Shown piece by piece: positions 6,840 through 16,783 of a stretch of 55,718 nucleotides of DNA. Under the pieces are notes generated by a model. That model had not been told where the DNA came from. It did no database searches and was given only the letters and a program-made list of their open reading frames with translations. The translations under genes were made by a program, and so were the position numbers. The stretch is from NCBI GenBank assembly GCA_964385045.1, contig CAYLNM010000009.1:1-55718 (forward strand), in the 5' to 3' direction. Each line of letters starts with the position of its first letter. Position 1 is the stretch's first letter. The DNA is from CAYLNM01 sp964385045. GTDB taxonomy: Bacteria > Planctomycetota > Phycisphaerae > Phycisphaerales > SM1A02.

Positions 6840-8219
6840 TCACCGAGCCCCGCCGACGCGACCCGGCGAGCGAGTGCGACGCGCGGCACGGGCCCGCCGA
6901 GCCGCCGCCGCGACGTCGACGGCGTGCGCCCGCCGGATCACGGCCGAGATCACGGCGGTCACCCCGGCCACGCCGGCGAGCAGCACGACGCCGACGAGCA
7001 CCGCCCCCACGAGCAGGATCGCCATGAGGATCGCGAAGAGGCCCTCGAGCCCGCGGGCGAGCCTGGATGCCGGCTCGGCGCCGGTCCGCTCGGACGACCT
7101 CGGCCCGGACCCGCGCTCCGGCCGGCTCCGCCCCGCCGGGGGCACCGCCCGGGCTTCGGCGGCGTCGATGCTCCCCGGCGTCGTCGCCGGCGACGTGCGG
7201 GCCCCACGGGCCTCCGCGAGTACGGGCGAGCCGGCCGCATCCCGCTTCCGCGTCCCGGGACCGCCGCCCGCCGCGCCGAGCCCCGCCTCCGCCTCCGCAT
7301 CCGCCCGCGCGGTCCCATCGGCCCCGGCCACCCGGCCGCGGGCCACCTCTCGGATGATGGCGCGTCCGACCGGCTCGGCGAGCTCGGCGACCTCCGCGTG
7401 GCCGGAGCCCTCGACCCGGATGTTGGCGTCGGTGCCGTGCAGCGGCAGCCCCGCGAGGAAGCTGTCCCGCTGGTAGAGGTTGATGACCGTGCTGCGCGTG
7501 CCGGAGACGTTCCCCATCGTCGTGGGCGGGAACGGGCCGGGCCGGGCGATCGCATCCCCGAGCACCACCACGTCCGGCTCCTTGCCGAACCGCTCCCGCA
7601 GCAGCCGGGCGAAGGCGTTCGCCTCCGACGCGCCGTGACTGCCTCCGGTGACGACCACGAGCGTCTCGCGCAACGTCGTCCGCGGATCGACGAGCAGATG
7701 CGCGAGGCCGTCGATCGCCCGCCGCGACTCCTTGTACCGGTACTCGAAGAGCCCGAGCGACCCCGGGACGTCGGGCCAGGAGACCGACAGCGGCTGCAGG
7801 TGATCGGGCAGCGTGATCGGCTCGCCCTCGGCCAGGCCCCGGAACGGGGCGTCCGACGCGTGCAGCACGCGAGCACGCTCGGAGCCCGGCGGGATGGGCT
7901 GCATGCCCCGCCGCGAGTAGAAGATGCCGAAGTCGTTGGGGTCGAAGTCGATCTGCAGGAACCACCGCTTCGGCCCGGCCGCGCCAGGGGACGGGCCGTC
8001 CGGCGCGAGGTCGACCACCGCGGCGGCGACGGCCTCGCGGCGGGCGAGCTCGACGTCGGGAGCGACGAGGTCGGTCGACGCGCATCCGAGCGGCGGGCCG
8101 GCGGCCGCGAGCAGGCCGAGGGCCGCGAGCGTCCCCCGGCGGCGGCGCCGGGGGCTGCCGGCGGGCCCGGCGGGCCCGGCGCGGCGGATCCCGCGTCCGG
8201 GGATGGCATGAACGCTCAC
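6840..8219 (-). CDS. Envelope protein with alpha/beta-hydrolase-like core and C-terminal membrane helix
   Basis: A 459-residue protein I cannot assign to a named family. An N-terminal hydrophobic segment (about residues 26-40) ends in LGC, a possible but poor lipobox (Pro at -3). A globular part follows (WFLQIDFDPNDFGIFYSRRG). At mid-protein, TGGSHGAS fits the GxSxG nucleophile elbow of alpha/beta hydrolases, with a later GSGHAE that could give the histidine. This is followed by a low-complexity Arg/Pro/Ala linker of about 100 residues. A strong membrane helix (LFAILMAILLVGAVLVGVVLLAGVAG, in parts) lies near residue 405, before an Arg-rich cytoplasmic end. The GTG at 8219 has GGAG 9 bases upstream. 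Hydrolase activity is inference from one motif. Confidence 0.65.
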   Translation of the reverse strand: MSVHAIPGRGIRRAGPAGPAGSPRRRRRGTLAALGLLAAAGPPLGCASTDLVAPDVELARREAVAAAVVDLAPDGPSPGAAGPKRWFLQIDFDPNDFGIFYSRRGMQPIPPGSERARVLHASDAPFRGLAEGEPITLPDHLQPLSVSWPDVPGSLGLFEYRYKESRRAIDGLAHLLVDPRTTLRETLVVVTGGSHGASEANAFARLLRERFGKEPDVVVLGDAIARPGPFPPTTMGNVSGTRSTVINLYQRDSFLAGLPLHGTDANIRVEGSGHAEVAELAEPVGRAIIREVARGRVAGADGTARADAEAEAGLGAAGGGPGTRKRDAAGSPVLAEARGARTSPATTPGSIDAAEARAVPPAGRSRPERGSGPRSSERTGAEPASRLARGLEGLFAILMAILLVGAVLVGVVLLAGVAGVTAVISAVIRRAHAVDVAAAARRARAARRTRSPGRVGGAR

Positions 8220-8401
8220 GGCGGCGCACTCCGGTCGAGGGGCATCCACGGAGGCCTTACCCGCGGTCCCGCCCGTTCCCGTCACGGAATCGGAAGAAGG
8301 CTCGGAGTCGCCCACGGAGGACGGCCTCACCCCGCGGGTCCCGGCATCCGCCCCCCGCGCGGGCCGCGTCCGTCCCCCCGCTCGCGGCGCGACGTCCCCG
8401 C

Positions 8402-8716
8402 TCACCCCCCCGATCCGGCCGGGGCGTCGCCCGTGGGCGTCGACGCCGCCTCGGCCGCCTCGCCCTCGGCCCGCTCGATCTGCGCCGGGACCCGCCGCCG
8501 GGACCCGCGCAGGGACTCCGGGACCTCCTGCTCGGCCGGGAACAGCGCCCGCACCCGCCCCGGTCGGTCGAAGGACGCCACGAGCCACGACGCCGTCGCG
8601 ATGCGGCCGCAGGGTTCGTCGCCGGCGATCCGGACGAACGTCTCGACCGCCGCCTCGACCGCCGGATCCTCGTCCCACATCGCCTCCCGTGCGAAACGGC
8701 CGCTCCGCGTGCTCAC
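8402..8716 (-). CDS. Small hypothetical protein (doubtful)
   Basis: A 104-residue reading frame starting at GTG 8716, with GGGAG about 10 bases upstream. The stretch AVEAAVETFVRIAGDEPCGRIATASW reads like a folded protein, and the end is Glu/Ala-rich. I recognise no family. The same frame stays open up to 9082, but that upstream part is Arg/Pro/Ser noise typical of non-coding G/C-rich DNA, so I did not extend the gene. Confidence 0.4.
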   Translation of the reverse strand: MSTRSGRFAREAMWDEDPAVEAAVETFVRIAGDEPCGRIATASWLVASFDRPGRVRALFPAEQEVPESLRGSRRRVPAQIERAEGEAAEAASTPTGDAPAGSGG

Positions 8717-9096
8717 CGGGCCGGGCTCCCGGACCAGCCACGACGCCGGGCCAAGGGATCCCGCAGTGGGGAAGAGCCGCCGGCGTTCGACGAGTGTCGC
8801 CTTGGGATCACCCGGCGTGGCGCGACGCGATGTCGTCGTGACCCGCGAAGGGGTCGCGGCCCTCCTCCGGTGCGGGCAGCTCCGCAGCGGAACGATACCG
8901 GGGGCACGACCGCGCGACCTCCGTCGCACGGAGGCATCCTCGCGGAGGAGCAGGCATGCGCCGTGGGAGCCGTCCACGCCCCGGCCCCCCGATCCTCGGC
9001 GATCGGCCGTGTTCCGCGTGCGGATCGGCCGCGTGAGATCCGCGCGGCGATCGCGGCCCGACGAACGCCGCGGCCACGGCACGTCCTCGAGCTCGA
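8717..9096. other. Gene-poor stretch
   Basis: About 380 bases with no convincing gene, tRNA or hairpin with a T tail. Frames on both strands are open, but the predicted peptides are Arg/Ser/Pro-rich and show no family motif. Confidence 0.4.
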
Positions 9097-9852
9097 TCAG
9101 CCGATGACCTCGGCCCCGGCACCAGCAATCGTCCCGTGCCCCGACGCGGGATGCCCGGCCACGCCGCCCGGGGCAGGCTCAAGCCATGCACCGGTCCGGT
9201 GCGCATTGACGCCATTCGCGATCGCGCCGACGCACGGAAGGAGCATCCCCACGGCGACCGGAAAGAGGAGCACCCCGATCGGCGGAGCCAGTGCCAGAAC
9301 GAATCCGGCCGCCGGCATCGCCGCGAGAAACAGGAGGAACGGCCAGAGCGGCACGCGTTGGTGGCCCGAGTCGGCAAGCCGGTTCAGAAGGATCGGAAGG
9401 GCGGGAAACGCGATCAGCATGACGAGGATGTTGAGATACGGGATGACGTGACCGACCATGATCGCCGCCGCACCGAATCGTGCGGACCCGCTCACCATGG
9501 GCCCGCCGGCGATCACGACCGCCCAGCCCCGGCCGAGCTCGATCGCTGCGAGGATGCCGAGCACGGCCGAGCAGGCGAGAACGAGCAGGCCGATCACCAT
9601 CCAACCCTCCTCGGGCACGGCTCCGGTGATCGAGACGCCAACCCAGAACAGGTAGGCGAGGACGTACACGACGAATGCGACATCGACCCAGCGTCGATTC
9701 CCCCGCCCGATCAGCGACGTCGAGTGCGCCGCAGCGGCGGGCTGCGGCTCGGTGAGGACTCGGCCGTCTGCCGAGCCCCGGGGCGCTCGGGCCGCGGCGT
9801 GCGACGCGGAAGGCGGCTGACCGGCGGGCGACGACGAGCGGTGATCGGGCAT
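9097..9852 (-). CDS. Polytopic membrane protein of unknown function
   Basis: A 251-residue protein with a polar, Ala/Ser/Pro-rich cytoplasmic N-terminus of about 60 residues and then five or six membrane segments: VDVAFVVYVLAYLFWVGV, WMVIGLLVLACSAVLGIL, FGAAAIMVGHVIPYLNILVML, LWPFLLFLAAMPAAGFVLAL and IGVLLFPVAVGMLLPCVG. I recognise no family. The ATG at 9852 has a good Shine-Dalgarno (GGAGG, 10 bases upstream). Codon use is slightly less G/C-extreme than its neighbours. It is downstream of the NtrC-type gene on the same strand, with a gap of 131 bases. Confidence 0.75.
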   Translation of the reverse strand: MPDHRSSSPAGQPPSASHAAARAPRGSADGRVLTEPQPAAAAHSTSLIGRGNRRWVDVAFVVYVLAYLFWVGVSITGAVPEEGWMVIGLLVLACSAVLGILAAIELGRGWAVVIAGGPMVSGSARFGAAAIMVGHVIPYLNILVMLIAFPALPILLNRLADSGHQRVPLWPFLLFLAAMPAAGFVLALAPPIGVLLFPVAVGMLLPCVGAIANGVNAHRTGAWLEPAPGGVAGHPASGHGTIAGAGAEVIG

Positions 9853-9983
9853 GTGGGAACCTCCGACGGGGACGGGTCGCTCCCCGTCCGTCGGTACCCG
9901 CCGCCATCCGGCGACCCGTCGCCAATCGGCACTTTTCTTCAGTCGCGTCGCGCCGCCACCGGCCACCCGCCCGCCCGCCGGCC

Positions 9984-11384
<1,401 letters not shown>

Positions 11385-11392
11385 CGGCGGCG

Positions 11393-11398
11393 ATTGTA
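11393..11398 (-). promoter_or_regulatory. Putative -10 element of the NtrC-type gene (TACAAT)
   Basis: On the minus strand TACAAT ends 8 bases before the ATG, again implying a leaderless or nearly leaderless transcript. It is close to the sigma-70 consensus TATAAT and stands in otherwise very G/C-rich sequence. Confidence 0.5.
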
Positions 11399-11571
11399 GG
11401 ACGGGCACTGGACGCAGGCGTCCCGGACGGGCGGCGCCCGACGGATGGCGATGCCGCGTCCCGCGGGGCGGTGGGCGGGCCGGCGCCGGTCGACGGCGGA
11501 CGACGACGCCCCCCGCCTCGACCGCGTGCGGCGGAACGGCCGCCGGGACCGAGGGCGTGGTCGACGCGCGG

Positions 11572-11577
11572 TATGAT
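11572..11577 (+). promoter_or_regulatory. Putative -10 element of the murC operon (TATGAT)
   Basis: TATGAT ends 8 bases before the murC ATG. There is no Shine-Dalgarno sequence between the box and the start. It is divergent from the NtrC-type promoter, about 175 bases away. Confidence 0.5.
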
Positions 11578-11585
11578 CGACCGCG

Positions 11586-13274
11586 ATGACCGACCCGGAC
11601 GCCCAGGGCAGGGATGCCGCGCCGGCGACCGGCGGCTCCGGCCGCGCGGATCGTGGCTCTGCGCCCGCGACGCCCCCGGCACCCCCGGCACCCCCGACGC
11701 CGAACGCGGCCGCGACCGACGGCACCCGGGGCGCCGCCGCCCTGGCCAGCCGCCGCTTCGGCGGGCGGCACGTCCACCTCGTGGGCATCGGCGGCTGCGG
11801 CATGAGCGGACTGGCCCGCCTGCTCCGCGACCTCGGTGCCCGGTGCTCCGGACGCGATCAGTCCGAGACCGACCTCGTCCGGGCCCTCGTCGCGGGCGGC
11901 ATCCCCGTCGGCCCCGATCGCCCGGACGCCCCCCTGCCCGACGACGCCGAGATGCTCGTCGCCTCGGCCGCGGTCCCCGAGGGACATGCGGCCCGGCGCG
12001 AGGCGGCCGCCCGCGGCCTCCCGGTGCTGGGCTACGCCGACGCCCTCGGGCTCGCGCAGGCCGAGCGGACCGGCGTGTCGATCGCCGGGACCCACGGCAA
12101 GAGCACCACCACCGCGATGCTCTGCCACGTGCTGCTCGAGGCGGGCCTCGACCCCGGCTTCATCGTCGGGGCGCACTGCCCGCAGATCGGCGGCGGCTCG
12201 CGATGCGGGGCCGACCGCGTTCCGTCGGGCCCGTACGCCGGCCGGCCGGGCCTGCTGCTGGCCGAGGCCTGCGAGTTCCGCCGCTCGTTCCACCACCACC
12301 ACCCGGTGGTCGGGGCGATCCTCAACGTCGAGGAGGACCACCTCGACGTGTACGGCTCGATCGACGCGATCGTCGAGGCCTTCGCCGCCTTCGCCCGCCG
12401 CCTGCCACCCGCCGAGGACGGCGGTCGCCTGCTCGTCGCCCACGAGGGGGCGCACCGCCGCCGCACCACCGCGGGCGTGGCGGCCGAGGTGCGGACGTTC
12501 GGCTTCGCCCCCGGCGCGGATCACCGCGTGCAGGTCGACCCCGGCGACGGCCGGGTGCGGCTGTGGGACGAGGACGCCGAGGTCGCCGCCTTCCGCCCGC
12601 CGATGCCCGGCGACCACAACGCGATGAACGCCGCCGCGGCCGCGATCCTCGCCCGGTGGCTCGGCGTGCCGTGGGACGCCGCCGCCGGCTCGCTCGAGGG
12701 CTTCGCCGGGCTCGAGCGCCGCATGAGCCGGCTCGGCATGCGACCGCTGGTCGGAGGCGGCGAGGTCGTGGTCTACGACGACTACGGGCACCATCCGACC
12801 GAGGTCGACGCCACCCTGCGGGCCCTGCGGGCGGCGGAGTCGCCGCGCCGGCTCGTGTGCGTGTTCCAGCCGCACCAGCACAGCCGCACGCGATTCCTGC
12901 TCGAGGAGTTCGCCGCGGCCTTCAGCAGCGCGGACGTGGTGATCGTGCCCGAGATCTACTTCGTGCGGGACAGCGAGGTCGAGCGCACGCGGGTCTCGGC
13001 CGCCGACCTCGTCGATCGCCTGCGGGACCGCGGGGTGATGGCGATGCACCTGCATCCCTTCGCGGCCATCGTCGAGCAGCTCGAGGTGATCGCCCGACCG
13101 GGCGACCTGCTCGTGGTGATGGGAGCCGGGCCGGTGTGGACGATCGCCCGCGAGTTCATGAACGCGGCGCCGCCGGACGCGGGCCCCGCCGCGGGCCCCG
13201 AACCCCGGAGCGCCACGAGCGTCGAAGCGGCCCCCGCACGCCGCGCCCACGGACCGGCCGGGGCCCCCGCCTGA
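11586..13274 (+). CDS. murC: UDP-N-acetylmuramate--L-alanine ligase
   Basis: MurC adds L-alanine to UDP-MurNAc, the first amino acid of the peptidoglycan stem. The 562-residue protein is longer than usual because of a ~58-residue Ala/Pro/Gly-rich N-terminal tail and a similar C-terminal tail. Between these are the family blocks: HLVGIGGCGMSGLARLL (nucleotide-sugar binding, near residue 65), the ATP loop GTHGKSTTTAML, LLAEACEFRRSFHHHHP, NVEEDHLDVYGS, the central GDHNAMNAAAAAILA, and VYDDYGHHPTEV at the start of the C-terminal domain. It heads a murC-murB-ddl-ftsQ-like run. Its TGA overlaps the murB ATG by one base, so the two are coupled. Confidence 0.96.
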   Translation: MTDPDAQGRDAAPATGGSGRADRGSAPATPPAPPAPPTPNAAATDGTRGAAALASRRFGGRHVHLVGIGGCGMSGLARLLRDLGARCSGRDQSETDLVRALVAGGIPVGPDRPDAPLPDDAEMLVASAAVPEGHAARREAAARGLPVLGYADALGLAQAERTGVSIAGTHGKSTTTAMLCHVLLEAGLDPGFIVGAHCPQIGGGSRCGADRVPSGPYAGRPGLLLAEACEFRRSFHHHHPVVGAILNVEEDHLDVYGSIDAIVEAFAAFARRLPPAEDGGRLLVAHEGAHRRRTTAGVAAEVRTFGFAPGADHRVQVDPGDGRVRLWDEDAEVAAFRPPMPGDHNAMNAAAAAILARWLGVPWDAAAGSLEGFAGLERRMSRLGMRPLVGGGEVVVYDDYGHHPTEVDATLRALRAAESPRRLVCVFQPHQHSRTRFLLEEFAAAFSSADVVIVPEIYFVRDSEVERTRVSAADLVDRLRDRGVMAMHLHPFAAIVEQLEVIARPGDLLVVMGAGPVWTIAREFMNAAPPDAGPAAGPEPRSATSVEAAPARRAHGPAGAPA

Positions 13275-14344
13275 TGCTGGCCTCCGGCGCCCGGCTGCTC
13301 GCGGACCTCGACGTCGACGTCCGGCCCGACGCCCCGATCGGCGCCGAGACGTGGTTCGGCGTCGGGGGCCGCGCGGACCTGCTCGCGAGCCCGCGGTCGG
13401 TCGAGGCGCTGGCCACGATCGTCAAGCGGTGCCGCCGCTCGCGGACGCCGGTGCGGGTGCTCGGGTCCGGCGCGAACCTGCTCGTGGCGGACGAGGGCGT
13501 CGGCGGCGTGGTGCTGCGGCTCGACGCCCCCGCCATGCGCGAGGTGCGCTACAACACCGACGGCCCGATCACGCACCTGCACGCGATGGCCGGGGCCGAC
13601 CTCCCCCGCACCCTGATGGACACCGCCCGCCGCGGCCTCCGCGGGCTGCATCATCTCGCCGGCATCCCGGCGACCGTGGGCGGCGCGGTCCGCATGAACG
13701 CGGGCGGCCGGTACGGCGCGATCGCGGACGCGATCGAGTCGGTGACCGTCGTCGACCGCGGCGGCCGCGTGGTGGTGCGACCGCGGGAGGAGATCCCCTT
13801 CGCGTACCGCACCTGCGGGCTGGACGACCCGGTGCTCGTGGCCGCCACCATCCGGCTCGAGCACGACGATCCGGTGCGGATCCGAGACGAGGTGAAGGCG
13901 ATCTTCGCGTACAAGAAGTCCACGCAGCCGCTCGCCGACCAGTCCGCCGGCTGCACCTTCCGCAACGCCTGGGATCCCGCGAGCGAGACGCACGTGCCCG
14001 CGGGGCGACTCGTCGACGAGGCGGGGCTCAAGGGACTGCGGCTCGGCGGGGCCGAGGTGAGCCGGCACCACGCGAACTTCATCGTGACGCACCCGGGGGC
14101 GACGGCCCGCGACGTGCAGCGGCTGATGGCGGAGGTGTCCGAGCGCGTCTTCGCCCGCACCGGCCTCCGGCTGCGACCGGAGCTGGTGGTGTGGGATCGC
14201 TCGGAGGCGGCGGATCCGGCGGCCGGAGCGGCCGCGCGGGGCGCGCGCGACGGCGACGGCGACGGAGGCGGAGCCGTCGGGGACGACGGGCCGGCGGCAC
14301 CGCGGCGCGGCGTGCTGGATCTCGATCCGCCCGGGGCGGACTGA
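13274..14344 (+). CDS. murB: UDP-N-acetylenolpyruvoylglucosamine reductase
   Basis: MurB reduces UDP-GlcNAc-enolpyruvate to UDP-MurNAc using NADPH and FAD. The 356-residue protein has the FAD-binding VLGSGANLLVADEGVGGVVLRL, the GIPATVGGAVRMNAGGRYG block and FAYRTC. At the position of the proton-donating serine (GSFFKNP in Escherichia coli) it reads AGCTFRNA, so Cys replaces Ser; cysteine could serve the same role, but I have not seen this enzyme tested. The last ~45 residues are a low-complexity tail. The ATG shares its first base with the murC stop. A repeat-rich gap of 282 bases separates it from ddl. Confidence 0.95.
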   Translation: MLASGARLLADLDVDVRPDAPIGAETWFGVGGRADLLASPRSVEALATIVKRCRRSRTPVRVLGSGANLLVADEGVGGVVLRLDAPAMREVRYNTDGPITHLHAMAGADLPRTLMDTARRGLRGLHHLAGIPATVGGAVRMNAGGRYGAIADAIESVTVVDRGGRVVVRPREEIPFAYRTCGLDDPVLVAATIRLEHDDPVRIRDEVKAIFAYKKSTQPLADQSAGCTFRNAWDPASETHVPAGRLVDEAGLKGLRLGGAEVSRHHANFIVTHPGATARDVQRLMAEVSERVFARTGLRLRPELVVWDRSEAADPAAGAAARGARDGDGDGGGAVGDDGPAAPRRGVLDLDPPGAD

Positions 14345-14387
14345 GCGTGACGCCGGGCACGGTGTCGCGGACCGCCGTGCCGGAGGC

Positions 14388-14590
14388 AGCCGGGAGCCGG
14401 GGGCCACGGGCCGCGGGCCGGGAGCCGCGCGCCGCACGCCGGGATCGGCGGGCGGACGCAGGGAGCCGGGGGCCGCGGGCCGGGATCGGCGGGCCGCGAG
14501 CCACGGGCCGCACGCCGGGATCGGCGGGCCGCGAGCCACGGGCCGCGGGCCGGGATCGGCGGGCCGGGAGCCGCGGTCGGGGGCTGCGGG
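14388..14590. repeat. G/C-only tandem repeat array between murB and ddl
   Basis: The decamer GGGATCGGCG recurs at 14441, 14482, 14517 and 14552, with spacings of 41, 35 and 35 bases. The surrounding unit is about 35 bases long and also contains GGGCCGCGAGCCACGGGCCG. Degenerate half units (GGGAGCCGGGGGCC) occur at 14391 and 14461. The array is not a CRISPR: there are no unique spacers and the unit is low complexity. It may vary in copy number between strains. Confidence 0.75.
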
Positions 14591-14626
14591 CCCGAGGCCG
14601 GGGCCACCGAGAGGAGGAGGCGGAGC

Positions 14627-15574
14627 ATGACCACGGACGGTCCCCGGGTGCTCGTGCTGTACGGCGGCGACGACGCCGAGGCCACGATCAGCCGCACCTC
14701 GGGGACGGAGGTGGCCGCGGCCCTTCGTGCCGCGGGCCTCGGGGTGCGGGCGGTCGACCTGCCGCGCTGCGATGCGGCGGTGCTCGAGGCGGCCCTGCCG
14801 AGCGGAAGGCCGGACGGCGACGCCGGGCTCGAGGTCGTCTTCCCGGTCCTGCACGGACCGTGGGGCGAGGGCGGTCCGTTGCAGGCGCTGCTCGAGGCCC
14901 ACGGGCTGCCGTTCGTCGGGACGGGTGCTGCCGCCGCGGCCACGTGCATGGACAAGCAGCGGGCCAAGGACGTCGTGGCCGCCGCCGGCGTGCCGGTCAT
15001 CGACGGCGGCGTGGTCGGTCCCGGGGACGAGCCCCCGGTGCCCGCGCCCGCGGTCGTGAAGCCGGTCGACGACGGCTCGAGCGTCGACCTGGTGATCGCG
15101 GAGGACGAGGCGAGCCTGCGGGCGGCGATCCGGGCGGTGGCCGGGCGACGCGGCCGGGCCCTGGTGGAACGCCGGATCGTGGGGCGAGAGCTCACCGTCG
15201 GACTGCTCGACGGCGTCGCCCTGCCGGTGGTGGAGATCGTGCCGTCCGGGGGGGCCTACGACTACGCCGCGAAGTACGAGCGCGCCGATACCCGATACGT
15301 GACGTCGCCGTCCGACCTGCCCGCCGCGGTGGCGGCGGCCGCGGCGGACGCGGCCCGGCGGTCCTGGGACGCGCTGGGCCTCCGCGACCTCGCCCGTGCG
15401 GACTTCATGATCGACGACGACGTGCCGCGGCTGCTCGAGGTGAACACCATGCCCGGATTCACCGCCCGCAGCCTGCTGCCCCGGGCGGCCCGCGCCGCCG
15501 GGTACGATCTGCCGGCCCTCACCCGCCGGCTGGTCGAGCTCGCGGCGGCTCGCGCCGCGGTCGGGGGAGGCTGA
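14627..15574 (+). CDS. ddl: D-alanine--D-alanine ligase
   Basis: Ddl joins two D-alanines for the peptidoglycan stem, using ATP. The 315-residue ATP-grasp protein has VLVLYGGDDAEATISRTSG at the N-terminus, LHGPWGEGGPLQALLE, FVGTGAAAAATCMDKQRAK, the ATP-grasp blocks VKPVDDGSSVDL and VERRIVGRELTVGLLDG, and the metal/substrate site ADFMIDDDVPRLLEVNTMPGFT. Two family positions differ: Asp where the first loop normally has Ser, and Gly where HGxxGEDG has Asp. A strong Shine-Dalgarno (GAGGAGGAGGCGGAGC) supports the ATG at 14627. It lies downstream of murB across the repeat array. Confidence 0.95.
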   Translation: MTTDGPRVLVLYGGDDAEATISRTSGTEVAAALRAAGLGVRAVDLPRCDAAVLEAALPSGRPDGDAGLEVVFPVLHGPWGEGGPLQALLEAHGLPFVGTGAAAAATCMDKQRAKDVVAAAGVPVIDGGVVGPGDEPPVPAPAVVKPVDDGSSVDLVIAEDEASLRAAIRAVAGRRGRALVERRIVGRELTVGLLDGVALPVVEIVPSGGAYDYAAKYERADTRYVTSPSDLPAAVAAAAADAARRSWDALGLRDLARADFMIDDDVPRLLEVNTMPGFTARSLLPRAARAAGYDLPALTRRLVELAAARAAVGGG

Positions 15575-15626
15575 CGGGGAGGACCGGCCGCGCGGCGGGG
15601 CTTCCGGCCCGGTCCGCCGGGCCGAC

Positions 15627-15683
15627 ATCCCGGGATCACGACATCCCGGAATCCCGGGATCACGCGGACCGATCACGGACGAT
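15627..15683. promoter_or_regulatory. Palindromic repeat cluster before the ftsQ-like gene
   Basis: ATCCCGGGATCACG occurs at 15627-15640 and again at 15651-15664, 24 bases apart, each copy containing the 10-base palindrome ATCCCGGGAT. A half copy (ATCCCGGA) sits between them. Just downstream CCGATC and GATCGG (15669-15686) form another inverted pair. The arrangement resembles tandem operator sites for a dimeric regulator, but no regulator is known; a simple G/C-rich repeat is the alternative. Confidence 0.4.
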
Positions 15684-15740
15684 CGGCCGCACGCAGGCGC
15701 CGACGCCCCCCGGGCGGCGGCCCCGACGGAGCACACGGAC

Positions 15741-16697
15741 GTGGCGAGTCGAACGACGAAGAGGAAGCGGACGGGACGCGGGCGCGGCGCGACGAGCGTC
15801 GGACTCGTCGCGGTCGTGCACGAGCGGCTGCGGGAGAACCTCGACGGCCTCCGGGACTGGTTCGCCGACGCCGGCCTCGGCCGCTGGGGCGAGGTCGTCG
15901 GATGGGCCCTGGTCGTGGCGACGCTGGTGGTCGGCTGGACCCTGGGCGTCCCGCGACTGGAGGAGCGGATGCGGGCCGAGGCGCGGGTCGCGGCGGTCGA
16001 GGTCCGGCTGCTGGAGCCGCCCCGGTGGCTCGGCGACGAGGCGGTCCGCCGCATCGAGGCCGAGGCCGCGGCGGACCTCGCCGGCGACCCCTTCGACCGC
16101 GGGGAGCTCGTCACCGTCGGCCGCGTGGTGCACGCCTCGGGCTGGTTCGACCGCGTCGACCAGGTGCGGCGCACCGCGCCCGACGTGGTCGAGGTCGACG
16201 CCACGCCGCTGACGCCCTTCGCGTTCGTCCGGGGGGCGGGCGGCGATCGGCTGGTGGATCCGGACGGACGCATCCTGCCGTACCGCCTCGACCCCGCGGG
16301 CGTGCGGGGGCGGCGCGAGGGGCTCGCGGTGATCACCGGGGTGCGGGCCGGCCCCCCCGCCGGCATCGCGGCCCGTTGGGAGGGCGCCGAGCTGCGGGCC
16401 GCCCTCTCGCTGCTGGCGATGATCGAGCGTCATCCGTGGCGCGAGCAGGTCGCGACCGTCGACGCCTCCCGCTTCCTGCGGGACGGCTCGCTCACCTTCA
16501 CCACCGACGCGGGCGCCCTCTTCCAGTGGGGCAGCCCGCCGGGGGCCGAGCGGCCCCTCGAGCCGTCGGCCGAGCGCAAGCTCGAGATGCTCGATCACCT
16601 GCACGCCCAGGCGGCCGACGGGCGAATCGACGGCGGCACCGCCCTGACGTGGTGGTTCTTCGAGGACGCCCTCACCGCCGAGCCGCCGTCGGGCTGA
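15741..16697 (+). CDS. FtsQ/DivIB-like cell-division protein
   Basis: A 318-residue protein with FtsQ topology: a basic cytoplasmic N-terminus, one membrane helix near residues 55-72 (WALVVATLVVGWTLG) and a periplasmic part. The periplasmic part begins with a POTRA-like segment (VAAVEVRLLEPPRWLGDEAVRRI). Then come VVHASGWFDRVDQVRRTAPDVVEVDATPLTPFAFVR, GDRLVDPDGRILP, the run of conserved positions seen in FtsQ. FtsQ links early and late divisome proteins. The position after murC-murB-ddl is the classical dcw order, which supports the call as much as the sequence does. The GTG start has no clear Shine-Dalgarno. No ftsA or ftsZ follows. Confidence 0.7.
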   Translation: MASRTTKRKRTGRGRGATSVGLVAVVHERLRENLDGLRDWFADAGLGRWGEVVGWALVVATLVVGWTLGVPRLEERMRAEARVAAVEVRLLEPPRWLGDEAVRRIEAEAAADLAGDPFDRGELVTVGRVVHASGWFDRVDQVRRTAPDVVEVDATPLTPFAFVRGAGGDRLVDPDGRILPYRLDPAGVRGRREGLAVITGVRAGPPAGIAARWEGAELRAALSLLAMIERHPWREQVATVDASRFLRDGSLTFTTDAGALFQWGSPPGAERPLEPSAERKLEMLDHLHAQAADGRIDGGTALTWWFFEDALTAEPPSG

Positions 16698-16771
16698 GGC
16701 CCCCCGGGGACGCCCCGTCGACCTCGCGGGCGCCCGGGCGGCGTGCCGGGGCGGTCGCCGGCCGGGGGCCG

Positions 16772-16777
16772 TAGACT
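16772..16777 (+). promoter_or_regulatory. Putative -10 element of the 16784 gene (TAGACT)
   Basis: TAGACT ends 6 bases before the ATG at 16784, the closest spacing in the window along with pdxA. The same hexamer precedes tRNA-Ser. Confidence 0.5.
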
Positions 16778-16783
16778 GATCCG

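Noticed and set aside
8717..9082. Upstream extension of the small gene at 8402-8716
   Set aside because: The extra residues are Arg/Ser/Pro noise without a ribosome-binding sequence at the ATG.
14388..14590. CRISPR array
   Set aside because: The units are contiguous and low in complexity, with no unique spacers and no cas gene anywhere in the window.
12956..16366. A 1136-residue open frame on the minus strand across murB and ddl
   Set aside because: G/C-rich third positions keep antisense frames open. The peptide is repetitive Arg/Pro/Ala and murC, murB and ddl are unambiguous.
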